From Abelmoschus esculentus (taxonomy: Eukaryota; Streptophyta; Magnoliopsida; Malvales; Malvaceae), in the NCBI GenBank assembly GCA_035048815.1, contig JAUCBN010000036.1:6272001-6336000 (forward strand): DNA of 64,000 nucleotides, read 5' to 3'. The notes beneath the pieces were generated by a model. The model was given only the letters and a program-made list of their open reading frames with translations, ran no database searches and had not been told where the DNA came from. This document shows positions 24,480 through 36,284 of this stretch, one piece after another; position 1 is the first letter of the stretch; every line of letters begins with the position of its first letter. The position numbers were made by a program, and so were the translations under genes.

Positions 24480-25452
24480 TTATCCAATTTATTTTTATAT
24501 ATTCGAATAAAAAATATATGAATAAAAATATTTATATAATAAATATTCGAATAAAAATATTCGTATAATAAATATTCAAATAAAAATATTCGTATAATAA
24601 ATATTTGAATAAAAATATTTGTATAATAAATATTCGAATAAAAATATTCATACAATAAATATTTGAATAAATATATATATGAATAAAAATATTCGAATAA
24701 AAAATATACAAATAAAAATATTCGTATAATAAATATTCAAATAAAAGTATTCTTATAATAAATATTAGAATAAAAATATTCGTATAATAAATATTCGAAT
24801 AAAAACATTCGAATAAAAAATATTTGAATAAAAATATTTGAATAAAAAATATTCGTATAATAAATAATCGAATAAAAATATTCATATAATAAATATTGGA
24901 ATAAAAATATTCAAATAAAAAATATAAAAATAAAAATAATCGTATAGTAAATATTCGAATAAAAAATATTTGAATAAAAATATCCGTATAATAAATATTC
25001 GAATAAAAATATTCATATAATAAATATTGGAATAAAAATATTCGAATAAAAAATATGTAAATAAAAATATTCGTATAATAAATATTCGAGTAAAAATTTT
25101 TGAATAAAAATATTCGAATAAAAAATATTAAAATAAAAATATCCGTATAATAAATATTCGAATAAAAATATTCATATAATAAATATTGGAATAAAAATAT
25201 TCTAATAAAAAAATACAAATAAAAATATTCGTATAATAAATATTCGAATAAAAATATTCATATAATAAATATTCGAATAAAAATATTCGAATAAAAAGTA
25301 TACAAATAAAAATACTTGAATAAAAGTATTTGAATAAAAATATACGAATAAAAATATTCATATAAAAATATTCGAATAAAAATACTCGAATAAAAATATT
25401 CGTATAATAAATATTCAAATAAAAATATTCGAATAAAAGATATACGAATAAA
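24480..25452. repeat. AT-rich minisatellite, about 1 kb
   Basis: Irregular tandem array of roughly 15- and 30-bp units built from ATTCGAATAAAAAT and ATTCGTATAATAAAT, with single-base variants. Long minus-strand frames of Ile/Phe/Tyr are by-products of unit composition and are not proteins. Confidence 0.9.
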
Positions 25453-25567
25453 TATTGTACACAATTCCTTACAAAGTATACACAATGGCTTACAAAAACC
25501 GTAAGGAAAAAGGTATGTACACAATTCCTTACAACTTCTCACCATGAGCTAAAGGAGCCATCCAAAG
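25453..25567 (-). repeat. Inverted partial monomer of the 187-bp satellite
   Basis: Read on the minus strand this segment matches the satellite monomer (CTCATGG, GTAAGGAATTGTGTACATACC, TTACGG, TTGTAAGCCATTGTGTATAC), whereas everything to the right is in plus orientation. It makes a head-to-head junction at the left edge of the array. Confidence 0.75.
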
Positions 25568-28025
25568 GTAAGGTTTTGTGTACATACACAATTTACTACG
25601 ATTTTCGTAAGCCGTTGTGTATACTTTGTAAGGATTTGTGTACAAACACAAATCCTTACTGTTTTCGTGCCATATTGTGTATTCTTGTAGGAAATTGTGT
25701 ATATACACAAATCCTTACCTTGGAAGCCTCCTTGAGCTCATGGTTTTGAAGTGGTAAGGATTTGTGTACATACCTTTTTTCTTACGGTTTTCGTAAGCCG
25801 TTGTGTATACTTTGTAAGGATTTGTGTACAAACACAAATCCTTACCGTTTTCGTGCCATATTGTGTATTCTTGTAGGAAATTGTGTATATACACAAATCC
25901 TTACCCTTGGAAGCCTCCTTGAGCTCATGGTTTTGAAGTGGTAAGGATTTGTGTACATACCTTTTTTCTTACGGTTTTCGTAAGCCGTTGTGTATACTTT
26001 GTAAGGATTTGTGTACAAACACAAATCCTTACCGTTTTCGTGCCATATTGTGTATTCTTGTAGGAAATTGTGTATATACACAAATCCTTGCCCTTGGAAG
26101 CCTCCTTGAGCTCATGGTTTTGAAGTGGTAAGGATTTGTGTACATACCTTTTTTCTTACGGTTTTCGTAAGCCGTTGTGTATACTTTGTAAGGATTTGTG
26201 TTTGTACACAAATCCTTACCGTTTTCGTGCCATATTGTGTATTCTTGTAAGAAATTGTGTATATACACAAATCCTTACCCTTGGAAGCCTCCTTGAGCTC
26301 ATGGTTTTGAAGTGGTAAGGATTTGTGTACATACCTTTTTTCTTACGGTTTTCGTAAGCCGTTGTGTATACTTTGTAAGGATTTGTGTACAAACACAAAT
26401 CCTTACCGTTTTCGTGCCATATTGTGTATTCTTGTAGGAAATTGTGTATATACACAAATCCTTGCCCTTGGAAGCCTCCTTGAGCTCATGGTTTTGAAGT
26501 GGTAAGGATTTGTGTACATACCTTTTTTCTTACGGTTTTCGTAAGCCGTTGTGTATACTTTGTAAGGATTTGTGTTTGTACACAAATCCTTACCGTTTTC
26601 GTGCCATATTGTGTATTCTTGTAGGAAATTGTGTATATACACAAATCCTTACCCTTGGAAGCCTCCTTGAGCTCATGGTTTTGAAGTGGTAAGGATTTGT
26701 GTACATACCTTTTTTCTTACGGTTTTCGTAAGCCGTTGTGTATACTTTGTAAGGATTTGTGTACAAACACAAATCCTTACCGTTTTCGTGCCATATTGTG
26801 TATTCTTGTATGAAATTGTGTATATACACAAATCCTTACCCTTGGAAGCCTCCTTGAGCTCATGGTTTTGAAGTGGTAAGGATTTGTGTACATACCTTTT
26901 TTCTTACGGTTTTCGTAAGCCGTTGTGTATACTTTGTAAGGATTTGTGTACAAACACAAATCCTTACCGTTTTCGTGCCATATTGTGTATTCTTGTAGGA
27001 AATTGTGTATATACACAAATCCTTGCCCTTGGAAGCCTCCTTGAGGCCATGGTTTTGAAGTGGTAAGGATTTGTGTACATACCTTTTTTCTTACGGTTTT
27101 CGTAAGCCGTTGTGTATACTTTGTAAGGATTTGTGTTTGTACACAAATCCTTACCGTTTTCGTGCCATATTGTGTATTCTTGTAAGAAATTGTGTATATA
27201 CACAAATCCTTACCCTTGGAAGCCTCCTTGAGGTCATGGTTTTGAAGTGGTAAGGATTTGTGTACATACCTTTTTTCTTACGGTTTTCGTAAGCCGTTGT
27301 GTATACTTTGTAAGGATTTGTGTTTGTACACAAATCCTTACCGTTTTCGTGTCATATTGTGTATTCTTGTAGGAAATTGTGTATATACACAAATCCTTAC
27401 CCTTTGAAGCCTCTTTGAGCTCATGTTTTTGAAGTGGTAAGAATTTGTGTACATACCTTTTTTCTTACGGTTTTCGTAAGCCGTTGTGTATACTTTGTAA
27501 GGATTTGTGTACAAACACAAATCCTTACCGTTTTCGTACTATATTGTGTATTCTTGTAGGAAATTGTGTTTATACACAAATCCTTACCCTTGGAAGCCTC
27601 CTTGAGCTCATGGTTTTGAAGTGGTAAGAATTTGTGTACATACCTTTTTTCTTACGTTTTTCGTAAGCCGTTGTGTATACTTTGTAAGGATTTGTGTACA
27701 AACACAAATCCTTACTGTTTTCGTGCTATATTGTGTATTCTTGTAGGAAATTGTGTATATACACAAATCCTTACCCTTGGAAGCCTCCTTGAGCTTATGG
27801 TTTTGAAGTGGTAAGAATTTGTGTACATACCTTTTTTCTTACGGTTTTCGTAAGCCGTTGTGTATACTTTGTAAGAAATTGTGTACAAACATAAATCCTT
27901 ACCGTTTTCGTGCTATATTGTGTATTCTTGTAGGAAATTGTGTACAAACACAAATCGTTACTATTTTTGTGCTAATTTATGTATGTACCGTTTTTCTTAC
28001 AGTTTTTATAAGAAATTGTGTATAT
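25568..28025 (+). repeat. 187-bp satellite array, about 13 monomers
   Basis: Twelve consecutive monomers start at 25754 and repeat every 187 bp without indels to about 27997, with a degenerate monomer before (25568) and decay after. Each holds GTAAGGATTTGTGTACATACC, TTACGGTTTTCGTAAGCCG, the inverted-repeat core GGATTTGTGTACAAACACAA (or the variant GTGTTTGTACAC), and CTTGGAAGCCTCCTTGAGCTC. Several hairpin-forming inverted repeats occur per unit. Because 187 is not a multiple of 3, recurrent short frames shift from unit to unit and are not genes. It is not a CRISPR array: there are no unique spacers. Confidence 0.93.
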
Positions 28026-29635
28026 AATGTGACCGGGTAAACCGGTTAAGGCTTTTTTTAAGCTTTTATTAGTGGGCTTTCAGCAGAACTACCCAAACGG
28101 ATACAATCCGAACTCCGGAAAACAATACCCGCCTACCATCCCTAAATATTCCCAGCCAATGGCTATTTCAAATACTCCATAATCCATTCTCGAGCCTCTT
28201 TCGGCCCAAAACCATCCACACTATAAACCTTTTAACTTTTAAGTGCCTATTTCAATTTCAAAGACCCTTGCCAAAGGAACAACATTATTTAGGTATAATA
28301 ATAAAAAATAATTTTTATTGGGTTTATTTTTAGTTAAATTTTACTATTAACTTTTAAATAAATTGATTTGGTTTTTAGATGAAAATATTATCCCGAATAT
28401 ATTATAGAAAACAGTTTTTTTCTTGAATTTTTAAAAATATCACCAGAGTACGACTTTCAATGATCTTTTAAGAAAAATAACGGTAAGTTAAAATTTAATT
28501 TGTTTACATAGACGCTCACGTGTATTTCATGTAAATTATAAATTATTTATCTTATATGCCATATTAATAAATGACTGAAAATATTTAAAATTTTAAGAGA
28601 AAAACTAAAAAATAGCATATATTACACACACATTTCTTTTGCAGGATTTTATGTCAACATCGTTAAAATTTTAATATTTTAATTATTATTTTTATTTAGA
28701 GAAAAATAATTTGACTTATTTTGAAAGAATAAGAGAGAAATTCAATTATTATTTTTTTAAAAAAATAGAGAGCTAAATTTAACATAAAAAACTGAATTAT
28801 CCAAAGGAATATAAGTAAAAACTAAATTTATTATTATGTAAATTATTTGTTCAAATCATAATTGTATTCATCATATTTCCTTTATATAAATTTTGGCATA
28901 TTGATCATTTGTATTATTAGATCTTAGTCTATCATTATATTTGTACTATGATTAGTTTTTTACCTCATCATATTTTCCAATTTAATTATTATTAATCATA
29001 TTTCAATTATTTAATTTATTTCATACTCAAAATTATATTGAGGACCTTGAACTCTCATCATCTTTTGTGTTTGGAGAGAAAATTATATATTCTTCCAAAA
29101 TATTAAGTAAAGAGTTAAGGGAAAGTAATAGGGTTCAAAATAAATTAGAAATTCAAATTCTAATATTGTAAATGAAAAAAAATAGATTAAGAAATTCAGG
29201 AAAGGTACCTAATAGGGACCCATAGGGGCACCCCCTCCCCCAAATTTTAAAAAGTTGAAAAAAGTTTTAAGTAGGGTAATGGTAAAATTGTATTTTTTTG
29301 TCTCTAAAATATATTTATATTGATGATCTTTTAAATTTAAATATTTTTAAATAAGCCCTTAATAAATAACGATGAGCTTCCTTACTGGAGAGGATTGTCC
29401 CTAATAAACATTTATTGTATATGTTTTGAATTAATTGATTAATGAATCAAATATCGATAGTTATATCAAAAAAAATATTTTTAAAAATCCATATACATAA
29501 TTGCCTTACTCGAGAAATTTAAAAGCTCATAGAGATAAATGAAATTAGAAGATAAAAAATAATTTACATTTTTCAACCCAAACAACATCAATTCATAAAA
29601 CTTAAGCTTGATGAAGTCCATATAATTGTTTTATA
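28026..29635. other. AT-rich intergenic DNA and 3' flank of the zinc-finger gene
   Basis: 28026-28280 is less AT-rich but has no recognised coding exon. The part near 29580-29635 is probably 3' UTR of the downstream minus-strand gene. Confidence 0.4.
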
Positions 29636-30256
29636 TTACGGCACAGACGATCCAAGACTAAGATGTAAATCAAGACCTAATCCAAGATCAACCTTAGGCC
29701 CAACATCATCTTCTCTGAACCGCCTGACTACCGGAAATACTCCGGTATGATCCCGGACGTCACCGGATAAAACAGCTGACATGGTCTCCCTTCCTTTTCC
29801 GGTGTATAAACGCGGTCCCTGACCAGAAGCAGGCCCACAAATGTACGTTCCCCCGTGCAACGTATGCAACGGGGCTCCTCCTCCTCCTCTTCCCCTTCCA
29901 TGTGGCATGTAAAATGAAGGATGATACTGCGGCGGTGCAGCAGCTGTCGGTACCGCGGAGGTGGCAAAGAGCTGCGGCGGACGTGTAAAAGCCGATATCA
30001 TAGAATTCCTAGTAGCAGCTTGCATTTGAGCACGCTTGAGTAGCTGCCTCTCCTTCTTGTGAGCATTTTGGTGACCTCCTAGGGCTTGAGAGTTTGCAAA
30101 CTCCCGGAAACAGTACTGGCACTCATATTTACGGGCATCCGTTTCGAGTCCCAGGGATCCTTCTGGAATCTTGGTCGAATCATCGGCGGTGCTTTCGACG
30201 ATGTTGAAGCCGAAGAGCTTCAAGGATTTAGAGTGGAAATTATCAACATCAGCCAT
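29636..30256 (-). CDS. C2H2 zinc-finger transcription repressor (ZFP5/6/8-GIS-like), 206 aa
   Basis: Single-exon nuclear protein. A lone plant Q-type finger, YECQYCFREFANSQALGGHQ, uses Cys46, Cys49, His62 and His66 with the QALGGH signature that contacts DNA. The middle is Gly/Pro/His-rich, and the C-terminus ends in an EAR-like repressor motif (DLGLGLDLHLSL, 190-201) expected to recruit TOPLESS-type co-repressors. Arabidopsis relatives (GIS, ZFP5, ZFP6, ZFP8) act in gibberellin/cytokinin control of trichome or root-hair development; that role here is inference. The ATG at 30256 is chosen because further upstream in-frame codons lie beyond a TATA box (TATATA at about 30335) and include no better ATG. 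No introns, as usual in the family. Confidence 0.92.
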   Translation of the reverse strand: MADVDNFHSKSLKLFGFNIVESTADDSTKIPEGSLGLETDARKYECQYCFREFANSQALGGHQNAHKKERQLLKRAQMQAATRNSMISAFTRPPQLFATSAVPTAAAPPQYHPSFYMPHGRGRGGGGAPLHTLHGGTYICGPASGQGPRLYTGKGRETMSAVLSGDVRDHTGVFPVVRRFREDDVGPKVDLGLGLDLHLSLGSSVP

Positions 30257-30330
30257 AACCAAAAAAGAAACTAATTCGTGGATTACTGCAAACAAGAGAA
30301 TTGCTAAGTGTGTTTCATGACCTAAGCCTA

Positions 30331-30343
30331 AAGCTATATAAGA
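30331..30343 (-). promoter_or_regulatory. TATA box of the zinc-finger gene
   Basis: CTTATATAGCT on the minus strand about 80 bp upstream of the chosen ATG, so transcription would begin near 30310 and give a short 5' leader. Confidence 0.5.
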
Positions 30344-30399
30344 GAAGTTTACTTGAGAGGGAGTGAAAACGGGCAAGAAAAAGGAGAGGGTTGGTTGGG

Positions 30400-31439
30400 A
30401 AAATAATCTTCAAGAAATAGCTAAAAGAAGATTTTCCCGAGAGCAAGAAAACTAATCATCTCCGCTTCGGGTTTTATATCGAAAAAAATCATAATTTATG
30501 CATTTCTTCTAAGATACGTATCGATTAAGTTTAAAATCGAAACATTTATTTCTTAAAGAAAAAAACATGAACTTATAGTCATCTCTCACATTGAAAACTC
30601 CATGATGCTCGTGCAATCACTGTGTTCTTCAAGTTCGATTTCTTGGTTTGACATAATAATTGAGATTAAGCATACTTTAAACGTGTTAGGTTAGAAATGA
30701 CAGAGATATTAATGAAGGAAATTAGTTGAGATTTGAGGCTATGATAATTATATATAGGGTTAGGGTATTTGTCATATTCTAGTGATATAAAATATTATTT
30801 TTAATATTAAAAAATATATGATTATATCAAATCAGTATACATGTCTTACCCCACCATTTACTCTTACCAAAATTTTAACGTTAATCTCAGAAGTAGGCAT
30901 GGGTCCATGGTGACGTAGAGTTGTGCATTATAATTAAAACATGTTTGCGTGATTGACGTAGAAATCAAAGGGTTGTTTTAATTAAGGCAAGATCTTCACG
31001 AATCTTACTAACCACCACAAATTTAGGGAGTTTCTCTCTCCAAAATTCATAATCACCTTAATTTCCACGACTTTAACTCATTCATTATTGTACTTCTCAT
31101 CTTCAACAAGTTAATTTTATGGGTTTTATCTGTTTATTAGTGTACAAATTTGTATTGTAATTTGAATTATTTCGGTGACTAATCATTTAAGATCCGTAGG
31201 TTTAGATAGGCATAATACTAATAGTAAGTTTTTAAAACGGTCTGAAAAGCAAACCTTAGATCATAAAGAGACTCTTGTCGTCTCACTTACATTGATAGTA
31301 TAAAAAATAATTCAATCTATAATTGGCGCTTATACCAGGTTTGGATGTCATTTATAGAAAAAATTATATTATGGGTCTGGCTTACCACACCAGTAATGAC
31401 TCTATTCAATTATATACACCAGCTTTGTCAATATATTTT
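30400..31439. other. Upstream region of the zinc-finger gene, otherwise empty
   Basis: No coding exon or clear repeat boundary recognised. Confidence 0.4.
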
Positions 31440-32560
31440 GTTGAGTTGATCAAACAATGAAGTTGGCCAAGAGGGAGATGAATTAGCTATTTAAAATTTT
31501 GTGGAAGATTTTCGATAAAAATAGAGAAATATTGAGACACAAGATTTATAGTGATTCAAGCTTCAAAACAAGATCTACATCCACTACCTTAGCTCCCACT
31601 AAAGATTTTTGAAACAATTCACTAAAGAATTCAACCTTTTTCTCGGTTCAAGGGATAACCGTTACGATTCGAATCAATTCTTCTACCCAAGAATTGATTC
31701 AACCTCACAAGATTACTAATGAAAGAAAGAAAAATTTGGATATCTCTCAAAAGACAAATATTGTCCCAATAACAATAAGAACACTCTCCAAACTCAAACA
31801 AAGAAATTCAATGAAGATTACAAGAGTTGGGTACAAGGATATGCAATGAAGTGCTTTGAAATTGGATTTGAATACTTGGATGTTGCTTGAGGTTCAATGG
31901 TTGTTAATGCTGCTTGAAATGCTTCAATTTATACCTTCTCAATGATTTCTAACCATTGTAGTTGTTGGGAATGTAAATAAAGATGTTAGAGCTTCATCTT
32001 CCCACCATAAATGTACCTCTACAACCTATGGTATCGAAACACGAACAACCTGTTTCGAAACAGTCCATAAAAAGAAAGAGACGTTGTGCATTTAATAGGG
32101 GTGTATCGAAACAGGTTTTGATACCGAAAGTAAATTGTGATGTTTGATATCGAAATGGGTATTGAAACGAGTTAACCGTCATATAAAGCTTCAACTGCCA
32201 CCAACGGTCAAAGCATTTAAAGCTCAAAAGAGCCGTTGGGAATTTCCAGGGGTATCTATACTAGTATCGAAACGCTAAGTCATAATTTTAAAATATTTAA
32301 AAATTAAAGCCTGGTTCGATACTTGGTTCGAAACATCTGTTGGCAGTGTAGTCTTGGTATCAAAACGAGTATCGATACTTGTTCTAAGTCTCAAGAACAT
32401 TCTTTAAAAGAAGAAGGTGGTATCGATACCAGTTCTATCGGTATCGAAACGCTCGTATAGAAAATACTTAGAAAAGTATTTTAATGTTCTTGGTTTGACT
32501 TAAATCTTAATATTTGACTTAGGAACTTAAAAATTTATTACAAGATAGTCCTTGAATTTA
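31440..32560 (-). repeat. TCGATAC-rich LTR-like repeat, copy B (inverted)
   Basis: Reverse complement of this segment aligns with 10560-11660: GTAACGGTTATCCCTTGAAC, CTCTTGTAATCTTCATTG and CACTATAAATCTTGTGT occur in the same order, followed by the zone of GGTATCGATACC / TTTCGATAC motifs. No coding content. Confidence 0.5.
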
Positions 32561-34771
32561 ATTGTTATATCAAAATCAATTTTAGTTTTACATATTCCAA
32601 TTTTTTCGATCAATGAATATCCACTTATTTTTCCATGTCATTTTAAAATGTATTTTCTAGAAGTTAGATTAATGACACGAATGATTAGTGGTGGAATGAA
32701 TGATTTTTGTTGATTAGAGATCATAGATAACGTATGGAGCAGGACCCAAAATATAACCTCTCTATCTATACGGTATTTAATTATTCAAAAAGAATATTTT
32801 ATGTTCGATTAAAAGATTAGTCTCAAGGACATAAACTAACACATTCTCTTTTAGTGATCTAAATTTGAATATTATACGTAAAATATTCATGACTCATAAG
32901 TTTTATTTAGAGTTAAAAAAACAAAAATTATGATAAGACCCTATTAAAAATACTAAACAAGATATTTTAAATTTTCTCTAAAATTATTTTTTTTTCAAAA
33001 ATTATCGATGTTAAACAACTTAACTGAATACTTTTTTTTAGAATAATCAGATACTTATTAAATATTCTTTATTTTAATAATTTTTAGCGAGAGAAAAAAC
33101 TTATTCTTACTAAATCTAAAACCCACATCCTAAAAGGAAGAAAGGTATCAATCTTAATTTTATAATTAACATTTTTAATTATCAATAATTTTTTTTTGCT
33201 TGAGAAAGAAATGTACATTTGTTTCAACTTAGTAGATGTTGTCATGCTATGATGAGGGAAAGCATTATGAAAACTCTCCACTTCAATAAGAAATGGATTA
33301 AAAGTCGTACCATATATAACCGTCGTCAACAAACAATGTTAACTTCTTTTTATATATCAAATCCTCTATCAACGGTGATTTATAGAAAATTTTATAACAT
33401 GCATCGAATACTGTCGAATATTATAAATATTAAATTTATTATTAGATTTATTGTTTTATTGGGATTCTTCCTTTAACTTTAGAATTCATTATTTATTTAT
33501 TTATTATATTATACATGAAAAAAAAATTCAAATTTTATAACTCAATTTTCTTATTATTATTTTGATTTCTAAAATTAAAAAAAATAATTTAATCATTTAA
33601 CTTTTAAATCACTCATAGTTTGATCACTTTATCATTAAATCACAAATGATGGATGACATAACTTATTTTATTAACTATTACTACGACGTGGATTATTTTT
33701 AATGATATTTTATGCCATGTAAGATTTAAAATAAATAAAAAATTAAAATTTTTTAAATTCTAATCTAAAGCCCCATCCGCCGGATAGAAGTCTTTTACTT
33801 ATTTCTCATGCTTAGGGTTTTTATAGTTTAGGGTTTAAAGTTAGTGGTTATGATTAGGGTTTAGGGAATTAAGGGTAAGATGTATTTTTTAGAGCATAGA
33901 GTTTAGAGTTTAGGATATAGAAAATAAATGTTAGAATTAAAAATTAATTTTTTTAAAAAATTTCAAAAGAGGTATAAAAAAGAGACATGAGAAAAATTCG
34001 AATGACCAAAATTTCACCAACCCCAACCACCATCTTTCAACTTAAACTCCAAACCATTATCGTCCCAATTCTCACCGATCTCATATTATGGATACCCAGC
34101 ATCCCAGATGAACCAAAATGGAAAGCACCAGTACCAATTGCAGCAAACTATTGTGGTTACAGAATATGTATCTCCACCGGCTCCACCTATTTATTTTTTG
34201 CGAAAGAATATGCAGGTTAAAATTCTTTTATAGCTTTGGAGATTAAGAACATCTTTGTCATCATTAGTGGACTTGATCTATATAGGATTAATAGTTTGAT
34301 CAGCATGAAGTGCGTTGACAACAATATTGGATATGAGGATTTGGGTTACTAAATTTAAAAATTTGGTCAACATGGTGGAACAAGTAGTTTGGTGAGCATT
34401 TTTGGGATTACCGGCCTCCGATGAAGGCAACAGATGGTGGTCGGAGTGATGGCCGGACGATGACCAAAATTTGAGTTTGTTCGGGTCGAGAGAGAAAAGG
34501 GAAAAAAAAGAAAATAATAAAGAAAATGAAAAAAAGAAAATAATGACTTTAATAGGGATTAAAAATTAAAAGATTTAAATTGATGTCGTTTTGTTTTAAG
34601 CTATCAAGTCATAACATCATTAACTATTTAACGGTGGAGTGACTATAATAAGAATAATTTAAAAGTTAAGTTATTAAATTAAAAAATATTAAACTTTAAT
34701 AACTAAAATAAAAATGTAAAGAAAACTGAATGATAAAATTTATAATTTATTCTAAATTAAATAAGGATGAG
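32561..34771. other. AT-rich intergenic DNA
   Basis: No supported gene. 33810-33985 (TTTAGGGTTTAAAGTTAGTG, then AATTAAAAATTAATTTTTTT) is a dispersed repeat also seen at 58040-58215 in the same orientation. Confidence 0.4.
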
Positions 34772-35960
34772 TCTACAACGGACGTCGCACACCGTTGAAC
34801 ACCGTTATCGCTGAACACCACTGAACATTATTAATTTTTTTTAAAAAAATCAAAATCAAAAGGACTTTAATTGTAATTAAAATTATCTGTAAAATAAATA
34901 AAAATTAAATTAAATAAACGTTAAATATTCTATTTTATTATTTTCTTAAATAAAATCATAAAAATAAATTGAAAGGCAGCCTCACGTTTGAAAACATTCA
35001 CGCAACCTATATTCACGACCATCGCCATCATCGTCTTCCTTGTCTTCCACAGAACTCAGCCACAGACAACAACGTTATTTTTTCGGCGAAGAATTTCTCT
35101 CGTTCAAATAACCCAACACCGGCGGAGTATTTTTCTGTATAGATCGCTCTCTCTCTTTGAGTTTCATCCATTGCTTCCATCATGGTTCGAGTAGCCGTTC
35201 GTCGTCGCTTTCATCATGGTTTGAATCGTTGTTTGATTTCATCTCACGGTGCAGGTAAATATTCTCAATCTTTATGAATCGAATCATCAAATTGGAATAT
35301 AATTTCATGAATCTTTTATACAAAATTATAAAACCCTAAATTCCCAAATCAGAAATCTTAATTTTAATATTAGCCAAATCAAAATCATAATTTTTCTAAT
35401 TAAAAAACTTAGATTTAAGCCAATGTTGATTCTGATCGAAGTCTCGCCTACCATCGTCCTTGTTAATTATAAATTCCACCAAAATATTTCTTACCCAATC
35501 ATGTAAAACTCAATCAGTTATGTTAGAAAGACTTGTATTGAGAGTTTTGTTTTAATATATTGTATTGATATGGATCTAGTTTTACCCCCAGTCATTAGTT
35601 TTTCCTTACAATATTAGAAATTAAAGTCATTTGTTTTAACCTTGTTGATCATTTTAGCACAAAGGTAGTATTTGTTACAATTGTCTTTCACACTATGTTT
35701 AAATCGAGGAATTCATGTTGGACATGTGTATGTTTTATATAGAAGCAACTAGGATGCTTCTGACTTTATATATTTGCTTAAAATTTACCCCTTCTAATAT
35801 ATTTGCTCACTTTTCTGTTTGTATACGGTTTCTGTTTGGCTTTAAGTACTTGGATTTTGTGTATTTCTATTTTAAGTGATTTATGTTTTAACTGATGTTT
35901 ATTTGTAGGTTACTTTTTATGTTATTAACTTGTTGGAAATGTCTACTGATTCTCTTCGGC
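34772..35960 (+). repeat. Left terminal inverted repeat of the MULE
   Basis: About 1.19 kb, inverted partner at 42620-43798. It contains CTTTAATTGTAATTAAAATT and TGAGTTTCATCCATTGCTTC, both also found inverted at the right end. The leader-like exon ends at CACGGTGCAG then GTAAAT, a plausible splice donor. Confidence 0.85.
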
Positions 35961-36284
35961 TATTTGTTGACAATTATGTTATCTTTTAATTCTTAATTAT
36001 TTTTAGATTCAAAAAATGAATATTTACAGCTTTAATATAAACTTATATACATGTTTAGGTTTTTTTATCCTCAAGCTAGGGGTATTCTTTTTTTTTCATT
36101 CTTTCTTCAATGCATACTCTCTTTTTGGGTTTTAGTTACTCGATTCATGCATATCTTATTCTGAATATTGTAAGAAATTTAAAATTTTGATTTATTATTT
36201 TATTTATTTAGGACTACTATTTTTTTCATCATTTTAATAATTTTATTTTTTTTTATTTTTTTTAAATTATAAAATTTAATAGAT

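Noticed and set aside
24480..25545. Long minus-strand frames rich in Ile, Phe and Tyr (up to 228 codons)
   Set aside because: Pure reading of the ATTCGAATAAAAAT minisatellite; composition has no protein-like domain and frames overlap each other.
25754..27997. Recurrent 60- and 79-codon open frames in both strands, and one of 142 codons at 26777-27205
   Set aside because: They repeat once per 187-bp monomer and change frame because 187 is not divisible by 3; they are a by-product of the satellite.
25568..28025. CRISPR-like array
   Set aside because: Units are contiguous 187-bp monomers without unique spacers, and the genome is eukaryotic.
30257..30376. Upstream extension of the zinc-finger frame to 30376
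   Set aside because: The first codon there is TTG, and the extension spans the TATA box; ATG 30256 fits the family start.
33987..34220. Plus-strand 77-codon frame
   Set aside because: No family resemblance and AT-rich context; not supported as a gene.
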